64,000 bases of DNA, taken from positions 1-64,000 of the forward strand of contig JAFGWU010000097.1 of the NCBI GenBank assembly GCA_016936975.1, written 5' to 3'. Position numbers and translations under genes: made by a program. How positions within the stretch are numbered: position 1 is the first letter of the stretch; every line of letters begins with the position of its first letter. Source of the stretch: Bacteroidales bacterium (GTDB taxonomy: Bacteria; Bacteroidota; Bacteroidia; Bacteroidales; GCA-2748055). The notes under the pieces are model-generated. The model saw nothing but the letters and a program-made list of their open reading frames with translations, was not told the origin of the DNA and did no database searches. Of the stretch, positions 8,524 through 18,281 are shown in pieces.

Positions 8524-10281
8524 ATGTTCAGGTCACATCATTGCGGTGAATTAAATATTAAGGATATCGGTAAAACGGTCATAATGAGTGGCTGGGTTCG
8601 TAAATCAAGGGATCTGGGAGGAATGACCTTCGTGGATTTGCGCGACCGCTATGGCATCACACAGCTGGTATTCAATATGGATGCCGATGCAGAATTATGC
8701 CGGAAAGCAAGAAAGCTGGGACGGGAATATGTAATCAGGATAGAAGGCCGTGTTGCGGAGCGGAGTAATAAAAATCCCAACCTCAATACCGGGGATATTG
8801 AAATCCTGGTGGAGAAGCTCGACATTCTCAGCAAGTCTGAGGTACCTCCATTCACCATTGAGACCGATACGGACGGTGGAGAAGATTTGCGCATGAAATA
8901 CCGATACCTTGACCTGAGAAGGGATGTTGTCAGGCAGAACCTGGAACTGCGGTCAAGAATGGCTATTGAGGTAAGGAATTACCTGAGTTCGTTGGGCTTC
9001 CTGGAGGTTGAGACGCCCGTGCTGATTAAATCGACCCCTGAAGGAGCCCGGGATTTTGTAGTTCCGTCCAGGATGAACCGGGGCGAGTTCTATGCTCTTC
9101 CCCAGTCTCCCCAGACATTCAAGCAACTGTTAATGGTAGCGGGCTTTGATAAGTATTTCCAGATTGTCAAATGCTTCCGGGATGAAGATCTGCGTGCCGA
9201 TCGCCAGCCGGAGTTCACTCAGGTTGACTGTGAAATGTCTTTTGTTGAAAGGGATGATGTTCTCAATACGTTCGAAGGATTGGCAAAACACCTTTTCAAA
9301 TCTATCAAGAACGTGGAAATAGAGGGTGAATTTCCCAGGATATCCTACAGGGATGCCCTGATGAAATATGGCACAGATAAACCGGACCTGCGTTTTGGAA
9401 TAGAATTGAAAGAGCTGAGTGACCTTGTCCGGGGGAAAGGGTTCCCGCTATTCGAGGAAGCCGAATATACAGGAGGGATCTGTGCGGAAGGGTGTGCCTC
9501 CTATTCCCGCAAACAGCTGGATGAACTTACGGAATTCGTAAAAAAGCCCCAGATTGGAGCCAGGGGATTGATTTATATTAAATTAAATGAAGACGGAAGT
9601 GTAAAATCCTCTGTAGATAAGTACTACAATGAAAATGATCTGAGAATATGGGCTGAGCGTTTCAAAGCCCGACCGGGCGATCTTATCCTGGTGCTTTCCG
9701 GGGATACGGAGAGAACCCGTAAAGGATTAAGTGAACTAAGGCTTGAAATGGGAAAAAGGCTCGAATTGCGTAAATCGGGGATCTATAAACCATTGTGGGT
9801 GATTGATTTTCCTTTGCTGGAATGGGACGAAGAAACACAGCGCTATCATGCCATGCACCATCCCTTCACCAGTCCTTATGAGGATGACCTTACATTATTT
9901 GAAACAGATCCGGGGAAAGTCAGGGCAAAAGCCTACGACCTGGTAATTAATGGAGTGGAAATAGGAGGCGGATCCATCCGGATACATGATGAAACCTTAC
10001 AGAAAGCCATGTTCAGGAATCTTGGATTTACTGATGAAGAGGCACGCAAACAGTTCGGTTTTTTAATGAGTGCCTTCAGATATGGAGCCCCTCCGCATGG
10101 AGGGATTGCATTCGGATTTGACAGGTGGGTAGCCCTTTTTGCGGGGATTGAATCTATCCGGGATGTCATTGCATTTCCTAAAAATAATGCCGGACGGGAT
10201 GTTATGATAGATACCCCATCTGTTATTGCACAGGAACAGCTCGATGAGCTGGGTCTTCATGTGATCCCCGAAACAAGGTAA
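8524..10281 (+). CDS. aspS: Aspartyl-tRNA synthetase
   Basis: Charges tRNA-Asp. This is a class IIb synthetase of the long bacterial type: an N-terminal OB fold ([20 protein letters not shown]), class II motif 2 in [18 protein letters not shown], an inserted GAD domain at about residues 290-410, and motif 3 in [13 protein letters not shown]. The length of 585 aa is normal. Its stop codon directly abuts the stop codon of miaB on the other strand, so the two genes are tail to tail with no spacer. Confidence 0.97.
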   Translation: MFRSHHCGELNIKDIGKTVIMSGWVRKSRDLGGMTFVDLRDRYGITQLVFNMDADAELCRKARKLGREYVIRIEGRVAERSNKNPNLNTGDIEILVEKLDILSKSEVPPFTIETDTDGGEDLRMKYRYLDLRRDVVRQNLELRSRMAIEVRNYLSSLGFLEVETPVLIKSTPEGARDFVVPSRMNRGEFYALPQSPQTFKQLLMVAGFDKYFQIVKCFRDEDLRADRQPEFTQVDCEMSFVERDDVLNTFEGLAKHLFKSIKNVEIEGEFPRISYRDALMKYGTDKPDLRFGIELKELSDLVRGKGFPLFEEAEYTGGICAEGCASYSRKQLDELTEFVKKPQIGARGLIYIKLNEDGSVKSSVDKYYNENDLRIWAERFKARPGDLILVLSGDTERTRKGLSELRLEMGKRLELRKSGIYKPLWVIDFPLLEWDEETQRYHAMHHPFTSPYEDDLTLFETDPGKVRAKAYDLVINGVEIGGGSIRIHDETLQKAMFRNLGFTDEEARKQFGFLMSAFRYGAPPHGGIAFGFDRWVALFAGIESIRDVIAFPKNNAGRDVMIDTPSVIAQEQLDELGLHVIPETR

Positions 10282-11667
10282 TCATTCGTTCGGAATCTGT
10301 TTCGCTGAACGATATTTGAAAGATTTACTGAAGTCAATCGGTTCATGGACCTGTTTTCCCAATAAGGTTGCCGAAGTGCAATCTTCAATATAAACATGAA
10401 TGTAGTCTCCTGGTCGGTTAAGGCCTTTGGGAAATACCACCACCTTATTCTGACTTGTTCGTCCGAAAAAGTAATCATCAGATTTTTTTGAAGCACCTTC
10501 TACCAGTACCTCATATACTTTTCCAATGTCGCTCTTCTTGCTCTGAAGGGATAATCGGTTCTGCAGTGCAATAATCTCATTGAGCCGGCGGGTTTTGACC
10601 TCATCCGGCACATCATCGGGGAACCGTTTCTCTGCAACGGTACCGGGTCGTTCACTGTACCTGAACATAAATGCGAAATCGAATTGTGCCCACTTCATCA
10701 AACTGAGGGTTTGATGATGATCTTCCTCTGTCTCACCGGGAAAACCTGCAATAATATCTGTAGAAACCGTGGCTTCGGAAAGATAATTTCTGATCGCCCT
10801 GATTCGGTCCATATATCCATCCCTGTCATATTTTCTGTTCATCCTCAGGAGGATCTTACTGCTTCCGGATTGCACCGGCAGATGGATGCTTCGGCAAATA
10901 TTCGGATGCCGGCTCATCGTTATTAAAAGGTTATCGGACATGTCCTTGGGATGTGAAGTGGCAAATCTGACCCGCAGGCCAGGATCAATTTCTGCCACCC
11001 GATCCAGGAGGGAATCGAATGTCAGATCCTCTCCATTCGCCTTCCATGAATAGGAGTTGACGTTCTGCCCCAGCAGGGTTACTTCGCGGTATCCCTGCCT
11101 GAACAGTACTTTTGTTTCATCGATAATGGTTTCAGGATTCCGGCTGCGCTCCCTGCCCCTGGTGAAGGGAACCACGCAGTAGGTGCAGAAATTGTCACAG
11201 CCCCTCATGATGGAAACAAAAGCTGAAACATGATTTTTATCCAGCCGCACAGGATTTATATCCGCGTAAGTTTCCTCGATACTGAGCAGGGTATTCACTC
11301 CTTTCAGTCCACTTTCCACTTCATCGAGTAATCCGGGCAGTGTCCGGTAGGCATCCGGACCTGCCACCAGGTCGATACTTTTCTCTTCGCGCAACAATTG
11401 CTCCTTAAGACGTTCGGCCATGCATCCTATAACCCCGATTTTTATTTCGGGCCTTTTCTCTTTATATTTTCTGAATACTGCCAACCTGGCTCTGACCCTC
11501 TGTTCGGCATTTTCCCTGATCGAACAGGTGTTGACCAGAATCAGGTCCGCCGCTTCCATCGAATCGGTGATCTCATAATTCTGCTTCTGAAGAATGGCAA
11601 CCACAACCTCGCTGTCTGCAACATTCATCTGGCAGCCATAGGTCTCAATGAATAGTTTCTTTCCCAT
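10282..11667 (-). CDS. miaB: tRNA-2-methylthio-N6-dimethylallyladenosine synthase
   Basis: Radical-SAM methylthiotransferase that turns i6A37 into ms2i6A37 in tRNAs reading UNN codons. The N-terminal UPF0004 domain begins ETYGCQMNVADSE with its cluster Cys. The SAM cluster motif is CDNFCTYC followed by RGRERSR. A C-terminal TRAM domain occupies about the last 70 residues. The product is 461 aa from ATG 11667; the frame is open three codons further (11676), but that start overlaps a TACCTTTG promoter-like element. It abuts aspS tail to tail. Confidence 0.95.
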   Translation of the reverse strand: MGKKLFIETYGCQMNVADSEVVVAILQKQNYEITDSMEAADLILVNTCSIRENAEQRVRARLAVFRKYKEKRPEIKIGVIGCMAERLKEQLLREEKSIDLVAGPDAYRTLPGLLDEVESGLKGVNTLLSIEETYADINPVRLDKNHVSAFVSIMRGCDNFCTYCVVPFTRGRERSRNPETIIDETKVLFRQGYREVTLLGQNVNSYSWKANGEDLTFDSLLDRVAEIDPGLRVRFATSHPKDMSDNLLITMSRHPNICRSIHLPVQSGSSKILLRMNRKYDRDGYMDRIRAIRNYLSEATVSTDIIAGFPGETEEDHHQTLSLMKWAQFDFAFMFRYSERPGTVAEKRFPDDVPDEVKTRRLNEIIALQNRLSLQSKKSDIGKVYEVLVEGASKKSDDYFFGRTSQNKVVVFPKGLNRPGDYIHVYIEDCTSATLLGKQVHEPIDFSKSFKYRSAKQIPNE

Positions 11668-11673
11668 AGGATT

Positions 11674-11681
11674 CAAAGGTA
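11674..11681 (-). promoter_or_regulatory. Candidate -7 element for miaB
   Basis: TACCTTTG on the minus strand matches TAnnTTTG fully. It ends only about 7 nt before the ATG at 11667, so a transcript starting from it would be leaderless or nearly so. No clear -33 box is seen. Confidence 0.3.
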
Positions 11682-11792
11682 TTAAAATATACTATTTACC
11701 GATTAAAACTGCGGCCTTGCCGATTTGTTGTTTTATGGATTTAAGTTTCATATTAATATTGTTCAATAAAATAACTTGTTAAATTAAATACA

Positions 11793-12326
11793 ATGAAAAT
11801 GGGAGCAGGTCTTTTTTGGGGTGTCTTTATACTTTTACTGGGTATTGCACTCATCATCAAGGTTATTTTCAATATTGATTTTCCGGTCATCAAGATTTTA
11901 TTCGGTCTGTTTTTGATATTCCTTGGTCTGAAGCTTCTCTTCGGCCGTTCTTTTTTGCCCCACGGTCATATAGGTCCCGAAGAAACAATTTTCAATGAGC
12001 GGGTATACGCACATCCTGAAAACGGGAAGGAGTACAGTGTTCTGTTTGCAAAGGGAGTGTATGATTTTACGAATGTGGATTTGAGTGAAGGAGATTTCAA
12101 TGTAAAAATCAATACTGTATTCGGGGGGTCTGTTATTAAAATCAACCGTGAAATGCCTGTCAGGATCGAAGCCAATGCCGTATTTGCCGGTGCAGAACTT
12201 CCCGACGGGAACACCGCTGTATTTGGTGCAGCCCAGTATGTTACAGATTCATGGAGCAGGGATACCGCATCCCTGAATGTAAAAGCGGATGTTATATTCG
12301 GGGGACTGCAGGTGATCAGAAAATAG
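11793..12326 (+). CDS. LiaF-like membrane protein
   Basis: 177 aa. Two or three N-terminal hydrophobic segments (residues about 5-23, 28-36 and 36-50) form a DUF5668/LiaF-type membrane part. The C-terminal half is a beta-rich soluble domain with repeated phrases such as NTVFGGSVIK, NAVFAGAEL and DVIFGG, the pattern of the cell-wall-active antibiotic response (LiaF C-terminal) fold. LiaF proteins sense envelope stress in Firmicutes; their role in Bacteroidota is not known. It is divergent from miaB with a 125-nt gap, 58 nt before yebC. Confidence 0.75.
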   Translation: MKMGAGLFWGVFILLLGIALIIKVIFNIDFPVIKILFGLFLIFLGLKLLFGRSFLPHGHIGPEETIFNERVYAHPENGKEYSVLFAKGVYDFTNVDLSEGDFNVKINTVFGGSVIKINREMPVRIEANAVFAGAELPDGNTAVFGAAQYVTDSWSRDTASLNVKADVIFGGLQVIRK

Positions 12327-12356
12327 GGACTCTTTTAAAATGATTTTCCTTTTTGC

Positions 12357-12364
12357 TATTTTTG
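12357..12364 (+). promoter_or_regulatory. Candidate -7 element for yebC
   Basis: TATTTTTG, a complete TAnnTTTG match, 20 nt before the yebC ATG. It would give a leader of roughly 15 nt. No convincing -33 TTTG is present at the usual spacing. Confidence 0.4.
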
Positions 12365-12384
12365 TGAACTAAAACAAGCAAAAA

Positions 12385-13131
12385 ATGTCAGGTCATAGCA
12401 AATGGTCTACTATTAAGCATAAGAAGGGTGCCAAGGATGCAAAAAGGGGAAAGTTATTCACCAAACTGATCAAGGAGATCACGATCTCAGCACAGCTGGG
12501 AGGTCCTGACCCCGAGGCCAACCCCCGTCTCAGGGCCGCTATACAGAATGCTAAGGGGATGAATATGCCCAAGGATACCATACAACGGGCCATTAATAAA
12601 GCTAACAGGGATTCATCGGATTTCCAGGAGACTTCTTTTGAAGGATATCTTCCTTTCGGAATTGCGGTTTTTATCGAATGCCTCACCGATAATAATAACC
12701 GGACTGTTGCCAGCATCCGGTCTGTTTTTAATAAAAGAGGAGGTAACCTGGGAACAAATGGTTCGCTGAGTTTTATTTTTGAGAGAAAGGGCATTATAAC
12801 TGTTCCGGCAGGGGACACGTATCATGAAGACTTCGAGCTGGAGATCATTGATGCAGGAGCAGAGGAGATCGAAAGGGAAGAGGATGTTTTCATAATTACC
12901 ACCTCCCTTGAAGACTTCCATGCAGTGCAGAAGAAGATTGAAGAGCTGGGTATTGAGGCGGGAAGTGCAGAACTTCAAAGAATTCCGAATGAAACAAAAA
13001 TATTGCCCCTGGAACAATCCGTTCAGGTCATGAGAATCGTTGAAGAATTTGAAGATGATGATGATGTTCAAAACGTATATCATAATCTCGAAGTAACGGA
13101 CGAGATCCTGGAAGCCCTGAATGAAGAGTGA
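12385..13131 (+). CDS. yebC: YebC/PmpR/TACO1-family protein
   Basis: 248 aa with the family's invariant start MSGHSKWSTIKHKKGAKDA, three-domain length and the GTNGSLSFIFERKG segment. Members have been described as DNA-binding regulators (PmpR) and, in the YebC2/TACO1 branch, as factors relieving ribosome stalling on proline stretches. Which role applies here cannot be told from sequence. The C-terminus is acidic (EEFEDDDDVQN). It follows the LiaF-like gene but has a promoter-like site of its own. Confidence 0.95.
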   Translation: MSGHSKWSTIKHKKGAKDAKRGKLFTKLIKEITISAQLGGPDPEANPRLRAAIQNAKGMNMPKDTIQRAINKANRDSSDFQETSFEGYLPFGIAVFIECLTDNNNRTVASIRSVFNKRGGNLGTNGSLSFIFERKGIITVPAGDTYHEDFELEIIDAGAEEIEREEDVFIITTSLEDFHAVQKKIEELGIEAGSAELQRIPNETKILPLEQSVQVMRIVEEFEDDDDVQNVYHNLEVTDEILEALNEE

Positions 13132-13154
13132 TCACCAGACTGTTATAAACGATT

Positions 13155-13868
13155 TTACTGACCGGAGGAGGCCATTTTCTTTCCTTTTCCCGGGCTGAGC
13201 CCGGAACAAATCAATTTAATGCAGAAAACAATGATCCCGGCGGCAATGGCAGCAATTGCCGTGGTTCTCAGGATATGATCGGACTCATTCCAATTGTAAT
13301 AAATCAGAACCGGTCCGGCCAGGATAAGAAGAAAAGAGGACAACAAAGGGAAACGCTTTACCCAAAACCTGGTGAGGCCCAGAAGTATTGCAAGACCCCC
13401 CAGACTGATACCCGCCATCCGTTTGAAATATTGCTTCTCATGGAATTCACCCAGTAACTGTAATCTGACATGCTCCTCGGTCAGACTTAAATTATTGGCC
13501 AATATGCTGTTTACAGAATCAGAAAATTTTAACCCCAACCATCCCGACAAAAAAAATCCGATTCCAGCTGCCAGGATAAAAATTGTGGCGATATGATGGA
13601 GGAATTTCAGTCTTCCTTTAAAGGTCAACTGATAGAAAGGAATAGTAATAAAGGTTAAAACAGCAGCACTTAACCAGGCATATGAACTTATTCTCTGGGT
13701 GTTGTAATGATCCATGAGAAAGGAAAGGTCTTCATTAAGCGTGGCGTAGGGACTCACAAAATTGAAATCGAGAAGGATAGCGACTATGAAACCAAAAGTG
13801 GTCAACAGGACCAAGAAGCCTGTAAATACTTCGGTTTTTCTTCTTTTTCTGTGGTCCGGTTCCTGCAT
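13155..13868 (-). CDS. Six-TM membrane protein of unknown function
   Basis: 237 aa with about six predicted membrane segments (residues near 13-34, 59-78, 88-112, 152-170, 173-192 and 201-221) and a lysine-rich cytoplasmic-looking tail (SPGKGKKMASSGQ). Between TM3 and TM4 is a loop of about 40 residues with LSLTEEHVRLQLLGEFHEKQ. No family is recognised and no catalytic motif is seen. It is convergent with yebC (23-nt gap) and divergent from the SPOR gene. Confidence 0.7.
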   Translation of the reverse strand: MQEPDHRKRRKTEVFTGFLVLLTTFGFIVAILLDFNFVSPYATLNEDLSFLMDHYNTQRISSYAWLSAAVLTFITIPFYQLTFKGRLKFLHHIATIFILAAGIGFFLSGWLGLKFSDSVNSILANNLSLTEEHVRLQLLGEFHEKQYFKRMAGISLGGLAILLGLTRFWVKRFPLLSSFLLILAGPVLIYYNWNESDHILRTTAIAAIAAGIIVFCIKLICSGLSPGKGKKMASSGQ

Positions 13869-13912
13869 TTGCGAATGTACTTATTTATTTTAGTTCATCC
13901 GATAACAGTCCG

Positions 13913-13930
13913 TAAATTTGATTAATTTTG
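13913..13930 (+). promoter_or_regulatory. Two overlapping -7-like elements before the SPOR gene
   Basis: TAAATTTG (13913-13920) and TAATTTTG (13923-13930) both match TAnnTTTG fully, 29 and 19 nt before the ATG at 13949. Neither has a clear -33 box. AT-rich sequence makes chance matches likely. Confidence 0.25.
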
Positions 13931-13948
13931 GACCGATAACAAACAGTT

Positions 13949-14416
13949 ATGAAGATCCCGGGGATATTTCTTATCATATTTCTTTTCCAGTGTGTTGGGA
14001 TCCAGTCTCAGACCAGTCATTCCTCATCCTATAAGAAGGATCCTTATTCCCGACTGATGGAAAGCTATTCCGACGACGGGCAGGTACGAATTTATGCTGA
14101 TTCGCTGATTATTGAGCATTACTATAAACATCTTCTGAAGAACAAACAGGCCAGCGGTATTCCCGGCTACCGGATCAGGATCTTTTCAGAAAGCGGAGTC
14201 GGGGCAAAGGACAGGCAAAAAAGGGTAAGGGCCAATTTTCTCTCCTTATATCCCACTGTGGATGCCTACTATTCATACGATGGTCTGAATTTTAAAGTTT
14301 ATGTGGGCGATTGCCGGACAAGAAGTGAAGCATCCTTGCTTTATGACCGGGTAAGCAGAAATTTCCCCAATGCAATCATTGTCAGGGATAATATAAATAT
14401 TGACAGAATAGATTAG
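13949..14416 (+). CDS. Secreted SPOR-domain-like protein
   Basis: 155 aa. An N-terminal signal peptide (hydrophobic residues about 4-18, cleavage near GIQSQ) directs export. Residues about 75-150 have the SPOR pattern: GYRIRIFSESGVGAKDRQ, then a helix, then YVGDCRTRSEASLLYDRVSRNFP. SPOR domains bind glycan strands stripped of stem peptides at division sites. It lies 13 nt upstream of the PurF-like gene on the same strand, so the two are probably co-transcribed. The dcw cluster is 4 kb away. Confidence 0.75.
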   Translation: MKIPGIFLIIFLFQCVGIQSQTSHSSSYKKDPYSRLMESYSDDGQVRIYADSLIIEHYYKHLLKNKQASGIPGYRIRIFSESGVGAKDRQKRVRANFLSLYPTVDAYYSYDGLNFKVYVGDCRTRSEASLLYDRVSRNFPNAIIVRDNINIDRID

Positions 14417-14429
14417 CAGGTCAGCAACA

Positions 14430-16331
14430 ATGAGTGACGAAATAAGGCACAAGTGCGGTATTGGACTGATCCGGTTATTGAAACCTCTCGAGTTTTATCA
14501 GTTAAAATACGGTACCTGGAAATACGGTCTGCAAAAACTCTATTTGCTGATGGAGAAGCAAAGAAACAGGGGACAGGATGGTGCGGGCCTGGTCAGTCTG
14601 AAATTAAAGATGCCCCCCGGGCACAAGTATTTTCATCGTCAGCGCTGTTCAAATGAATCTGCCATCAGCGATGTTTTTCGCAAGGTATATTCGGAATTCA
14701 GAAAGGCAGAGCGGAAATTCCCTCATTCATATGAGGATGCGCAATGGGCAAAAAGAAACCTGCCATTTGTGGCCGAAGCATACCTGGGGCATCTGAGGTA
14801 TGGGACATTCGGAACAAACAGTGCCGAAAACCTTCATCCGGTCATGCGCCAGAATAACTGGAGTACCCGGAATCTTGTGCTGGCCGGGAATTTTAATCTC
14901 ACTAATGTTGAGGAGCTTTTCAAAATGCTCGTCGACCTCGGGCAATATCCGAAGGGTTATTCCGATACCGTTACCATGCTTGAAAAGGTTGGACATTTTC
15001 TCGACAAGGAGAATCAGCAATTGTTTGACTTATACAAGAAGAAAGGGTATACCAATACAGATATTACCGAACTGATTGCAGAGAATCTGAATATAGTAAA
15101 AATATTGGCGGATTCAAGTAAACGTTGGGATGGCGGATATACCATTGCAGGCATGATGGGGCATGGGGATGTATTTGCCTTCAGGGATCCCTGGGGGATC
15201 AGGCCAGCTTATTATTATTTTGACGATGAAATAGCCATTGTTGCTTCTGAAAGGCCTGCAATACAGACTGCCTTAAATGTAAGCTCAGATTTTGTAAAGG
15301 AGTTGCCGGCCGGTCATGTCCTTATTATAAAAAGAAACGGCAGGATTTCCATAGAGAAGGTTCTGGAGCCATATGAAAAAAAGTCCTGCTCATTTGAAAG
15401 AATCTATTTCTCAAGGGGAAGCGATAAGGACATTTACCGGGAAAGAAAAAGACTGGGGGAATTGATTGTCCCGAAAGTTTTAAAGATGGTTGATTATGAT
15501 CTGGAAAATACGGTATTTTCTTATATTCCCAACACTGCAGAATCGGCTTTTTACGGGATGCTGAAGGGTGTCGAGGATTTCATGATCAATGATAAAATAG
15601 AGAAACTGAAAAACCTGAACGGAAATTTAACTGAAGATAAAATATCGGAGATTATTTCCCGGAGGCCCAGGGTGGAGAAGATCGCTATCAAGGATTTGAA
15701 GTTGCGTACATTTATTGCAAGGGATAAGGGCAGAAGCGGCCTGGTTAGCCATGTTTACGATATTACCTACGGTACCATTAAAAAAGGTACGGATAACCTG
15801 GTAGTCATAGATGACAGTATTGTGAGGGGAACCACGTTAAAACACAGCATCATTAAGATCCTCGACCGGCTCGGACCCAAACGGATTGTTGTGGTTTCAT
15901 CTTCCCCCCAGATCAGATATCCCGATTGTTATGGCATTGATATGGCCAGACTGGGCGATTTTATAGCCTTTCAGGCGGTTATAGAATTACTGAAGGAAAA
16001 TGATAAGCATCACATTATTAATGAGGTATACAAGAAATGCAGGGCACAGCAGGAACTGCCAGGGGAAGACATCGTCAATTATGTAAAAGATCTCTATGAG
16101 CCGTTTACAGCAGATCGTATATCAGACAAAATAGCAGAATTAATAAAAGAACCTGATATCAATGCCGAGGTAAAGGTAGTATATCAAAGTATTGAAAACC
16201 TTCATGAAGCAATCCCCAATGATCTCGGGGACTGGTATTTTACGGGAGATTACCCGACGCCGGGGGGCAAAAAGGTCGTCAACAAATCTTTTCTGAATTA
16301 TATCGAAGGGATTAACTCCCGGGCTTATTAA
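14430..16331 (+). CDS. purF: PurF-like amidophosphoribosyltransferase, long form
   Basis: Class II glutamine amidotransferase fused to a phosphoribosyltransferase, the first committed step of purine synthesis. Cys9 in RHKCGIGLI is the expected N-terminal nucleophile after removal of a short propeptide; the glutaminase domain continues with NRGQDGAG, HLRYGTFG and AGNFNLTN. The PRPP-binding motif VVIDDSIVRGTT starts at residue 458. At 633 aa it is much longer than E. coli PurF (505). The extra length includes residues about 340-430, between the two domains. Some Bacteroidota carry this form beside a standard PurF, so whether it is the main enzyme is uncertain. The last 20 nt overlap glsB on the other strand. 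Confidence 0.85.
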   Translation: MSDEIRHKCGIGLIRLLKPLEFYQLKYGTWKYGLQKLYLLMEKQRNRGQDGAGLVSLKLKMPPGHKYFHRQRCSNESAISDVFRKVYSEFRKAERKFPHSYEDAQWAKRNLPFVAEAYLGHLRYGTFGTNSAENLHPVMRQNNWSTRNLVLAGNFNLTNVEELFKMLVDLGQYPKGYSDTVTMLEKVGHFLDKENQQLFDLYKKKGYTNTDITELIAENLNIVKILADSSKRWDGGYTIAGMMGHGDVFAFRDPWGIRPAYYYFDDEIAIVASERPAIQTALNVSSDFVKELPAGHVLIIKRNGRISIEKVLEPYEKKSCSFERIYFSRGSDKDIYRERKRLGELIVPKVLKMVDYDLENTVFSYIPNTAESAFYGMLKGVEDFMINDKIEKLKNLNGNLTEDKISEIISRRPRVEKIAIKDLKLRTFIARDKGRSGLVSHVYDITYGTIKKGTDNLVVIDDSIVRGTTLKHSIIKILDRLGPKRIVVVSSSPQIRYPDCYGIDMARLGDFIAFQAVIELLKENDKHHIINEVYKKCRAQQELPGEDIVNYVKDLYEPFTADRISDKIAELIKEPDINAEVKVVYQSIENLHEAIPNDLGDWYFTGDYPTPGGKKVVNKSFLNYIEGINSRAY

Positions 16332-17334
16332 AATTGAACCGCTTTAAAAATTGATTTATTCTGTAATCCCTGCTGCGGATACTTTTTATTTTCCTCAGAT
16401 GAATCGGGATATAATTTGCCATATGGCGTTCAATCTTAGCCTTGTAGAGGTCATTAATGGTAATCATGATCCCGGTTTCTTCCACATCCCCGAATCCTTT
16501 GTTCAGAACCGTTCCGAAAGTTTGCATCGAAGGAGAAAGATTCATGTAGGCATTGATTAGCGGGGGAATATTTTCACCGCATGCCCGGACCTCCCTTGAT
16601 AGAATTTTATAATTTTCCTGGTAATTCCTGCCTGTAAAGATTGCGGTCAGCTTTGCCCTGTCCGTAATCATTTTTAGGGGTTCCCTGGGTTTTACAAGCC
16701 CTTCCTTATCAGGGAAATGTTTATTGAGAAAGAATAATATCATATCCCTGGCCATTTGATGGTAGTGCAGGTACATGGTAACCTTACCGAACAGATATTT
16801 CTTATCGGGATTGTCCAGCACGATGGATCCGAGCCCGTCCCATAAATTATCGAGTGCATAGATGCCTTTTCGTCTGAGTGAAGTTGATTGGTATGTGGGC
16901 TGCACGAACGATCGTCCGAGTTCGATCATATCCGGCAGGTAATCCTTGACAAAAGTCTCAGAAAAATCAAATAAGCTGGCAGTGGCTAGATTCACGGTTC
17001 CATCGGACAGACAGTTCTTGCTGTCGCAGATGTAGAATCTGTAACCACCCAGAATAGCCTCTTCATCGGGATCCCATACAATAAGTTGTTTGTAGGCATG
17101 GGGTCCCGAATCAAATGCATCCAGATCACAATCCAGCCCGGTCCCACCACCGGCATTTCTGAAGGAAAGTTCCCTTAACCTTCCGATTTCTTTCATCACA
17201 CCGGGAGCGTTCTCAGCAGTGATAATGTAAATCTCGTTCCCTCCCTTATTTGTTTTTCTGATGAACTTCTCTTTTGTCAATTCAGAAGTCAGTACATCAA
17301 CAGGTACCGGAGGTATAATCTCTTTCATATTCAT
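16312..17334 (-). CDS. glsB: Glycine-lipid N-acyltransferase (OlsB-like GNAT)
   Basis: 340 aa related to OlsB/hemolysin-type N-acyltransferases, which attach a 3-hydroxyacyl chain to an amino group. In Bacteroides the matching GlsB acylates glycine to make lyso-glycine lipid. Visible family stretches are GRLRELSFRNAGGGTG with DLDAFD, YKQLIVWDPDEEAILGGYRF and MIELGRSFVQPTY. The next gene upstream encodes the partner O-acyltransferase, which supports the call. The start could also be the ATG two codons later. The 3' end overlaps purF by 20 nt tail to tail. Confidence 0.82.
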   Translation of the reverse strand: MNMKEIIPPVPVDVLTSELTKEKFIRKTNKGGNEIYIITAENAPGVMKEIGRLRELSFRNAGGGTGLDCDLDAFDSGPHAYKQLIVWDPDEEAILGGYRFYICDSKNCLSDGTVNLATASLFDFSETFVKDYLPDMIELGRSFVQPTYQSTSLRRKGIYALDNLWDGLGSIVLDNPDKKYLFGKVTMYLHYHQMARDMILFFLNKHFPDKEGLVKPREPLKMITDRAKLTAIFTGRNYQENYKILSREVRACGENIPPLINAYMNLSPSMQTFGTVLNKGFGDVEETGIMITINDLYKAKIERHMANYIPIHLRKIKSIRSRDYRINQFLKRFNFNKPGS

Positions 17335-17352
17335 GGTTGTGGTGCTAAAAAA

Positions 17353-18213
17353 TTAAAATGGAAATGACACATTGTAATTTTCAGGCAGGTTATAAACATG
17401 TTCCTGCACTTTTATGGCCCAGTCACCGGGAACGTACCGCCTGTTAAACGTCTGGAATGAAATAGGCCGGCCAATGTGGATGATATAATGTTTATTCCGG
17501 TGTTTGAAAGTCTCATTCGGAAGAAAGAACATTTCCAGGTTTGCTTTGATTCCTAAAAATTTCCGCAGGTTGGATAAGTTATAAAAAAAATCGGAATTGC
17601 GCCCGCTGATGTGTATGGGAACGACATCTCTCCTGTATTGAACGGATTTGGATATGAAATTTTTATTCCATTGCGGATCCCTGATTATACCTTTCTTTCG
17701 TCTTGAAACCAATCCGGCAGGAAAAGTGAGAATCTGGGCATCAGAATCAAAAACTTCATTGATCCTGCGAACATTCTCCAGAGCCTGCGCACCGTGTTTG
17801 TTAATCGGAACGAATATTCCCTCCATATTTTTTATGTTCATGAGAATATCATTTACCAGTACCTTGATATAGGGATATTTATTTCCCAGTTCCCTTATTA
17901 TTAATCCGCCATCAAATCCGCCGAGTGGATGATTGGAAACAAAAATATAGCGTCCGCCTGATGGTAAATTCTCACGTCCTTTAACATCAACCGTAACATT
18001 GAATAGCTCAATGGTCGCGATATAAAAATCCATGTCCTTCTTATACCCGTGGTTATAAAGGATCTCATTGATGAAATCCAACCGGAGAATACGATGCAGG
18101 TAACGGTATATAAAACCAGGGATAAGAGGGGCCAGGGAAGGATTTTTTTCATAGAATATCTCCCTAATATCCAATGGTTTGAAGTTTTTCTTATGTTCCG
18201 ATTCAGTCGTCAT
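17353..18213 (-). CDS. glsA: Glycine-lipid O-acyltransferase (PlsC-like)
   Basis: Member of the lysophospholipid acyltransferase superfamily. The active-site block SNHPLGGFDGG (His95) is an HX5D-type variant typical of the Bacteroidota branch, and a second block VPINKHGAQALENVRR follows. It is predicted to add the second acyl chain to lyso-glycine lipid made by GlsB, whose gene follows 18 nt downstream. The ATG at 18213 (MTTESEHKKN) gives 286 aa; the frame is open to 18252, but the additional 13 residues look non-conserved. It is divergent from mraZ. Confidence 0.8.
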   Translation of the reverse strand: MTTESEHKKNFKPLDIREIFYEKNPSLAPLIPGFIYRYLHRILRLDFINEILYNHGYKKDMDFYIATIELFNVTVDVKGRENLPSGGRYIFVSNHPLGGFDGGLIIRELGNKYPYIKVLVNDILMNIKNMEGIFVPINKHGAQALENVRRINEVFDSDAQILTFPAGLVSRRKKGIIRDPQWNKNFISKSVQYRRDVVPIHISGRNSDFFYNLSNLRKFLGIKANLEMFFLPNETFKHRNKHYIIHIGRPISFQTFNRRYVPGDWAIKVQEHVYNLPENYNVSFPF

Positions 18214-18281
18214 GCCTTCGATCTGACCTGTGCGGGGACCTGCCCGTTTCAAAAATATTAAAAAAATGGTTTTCTTCTGCT

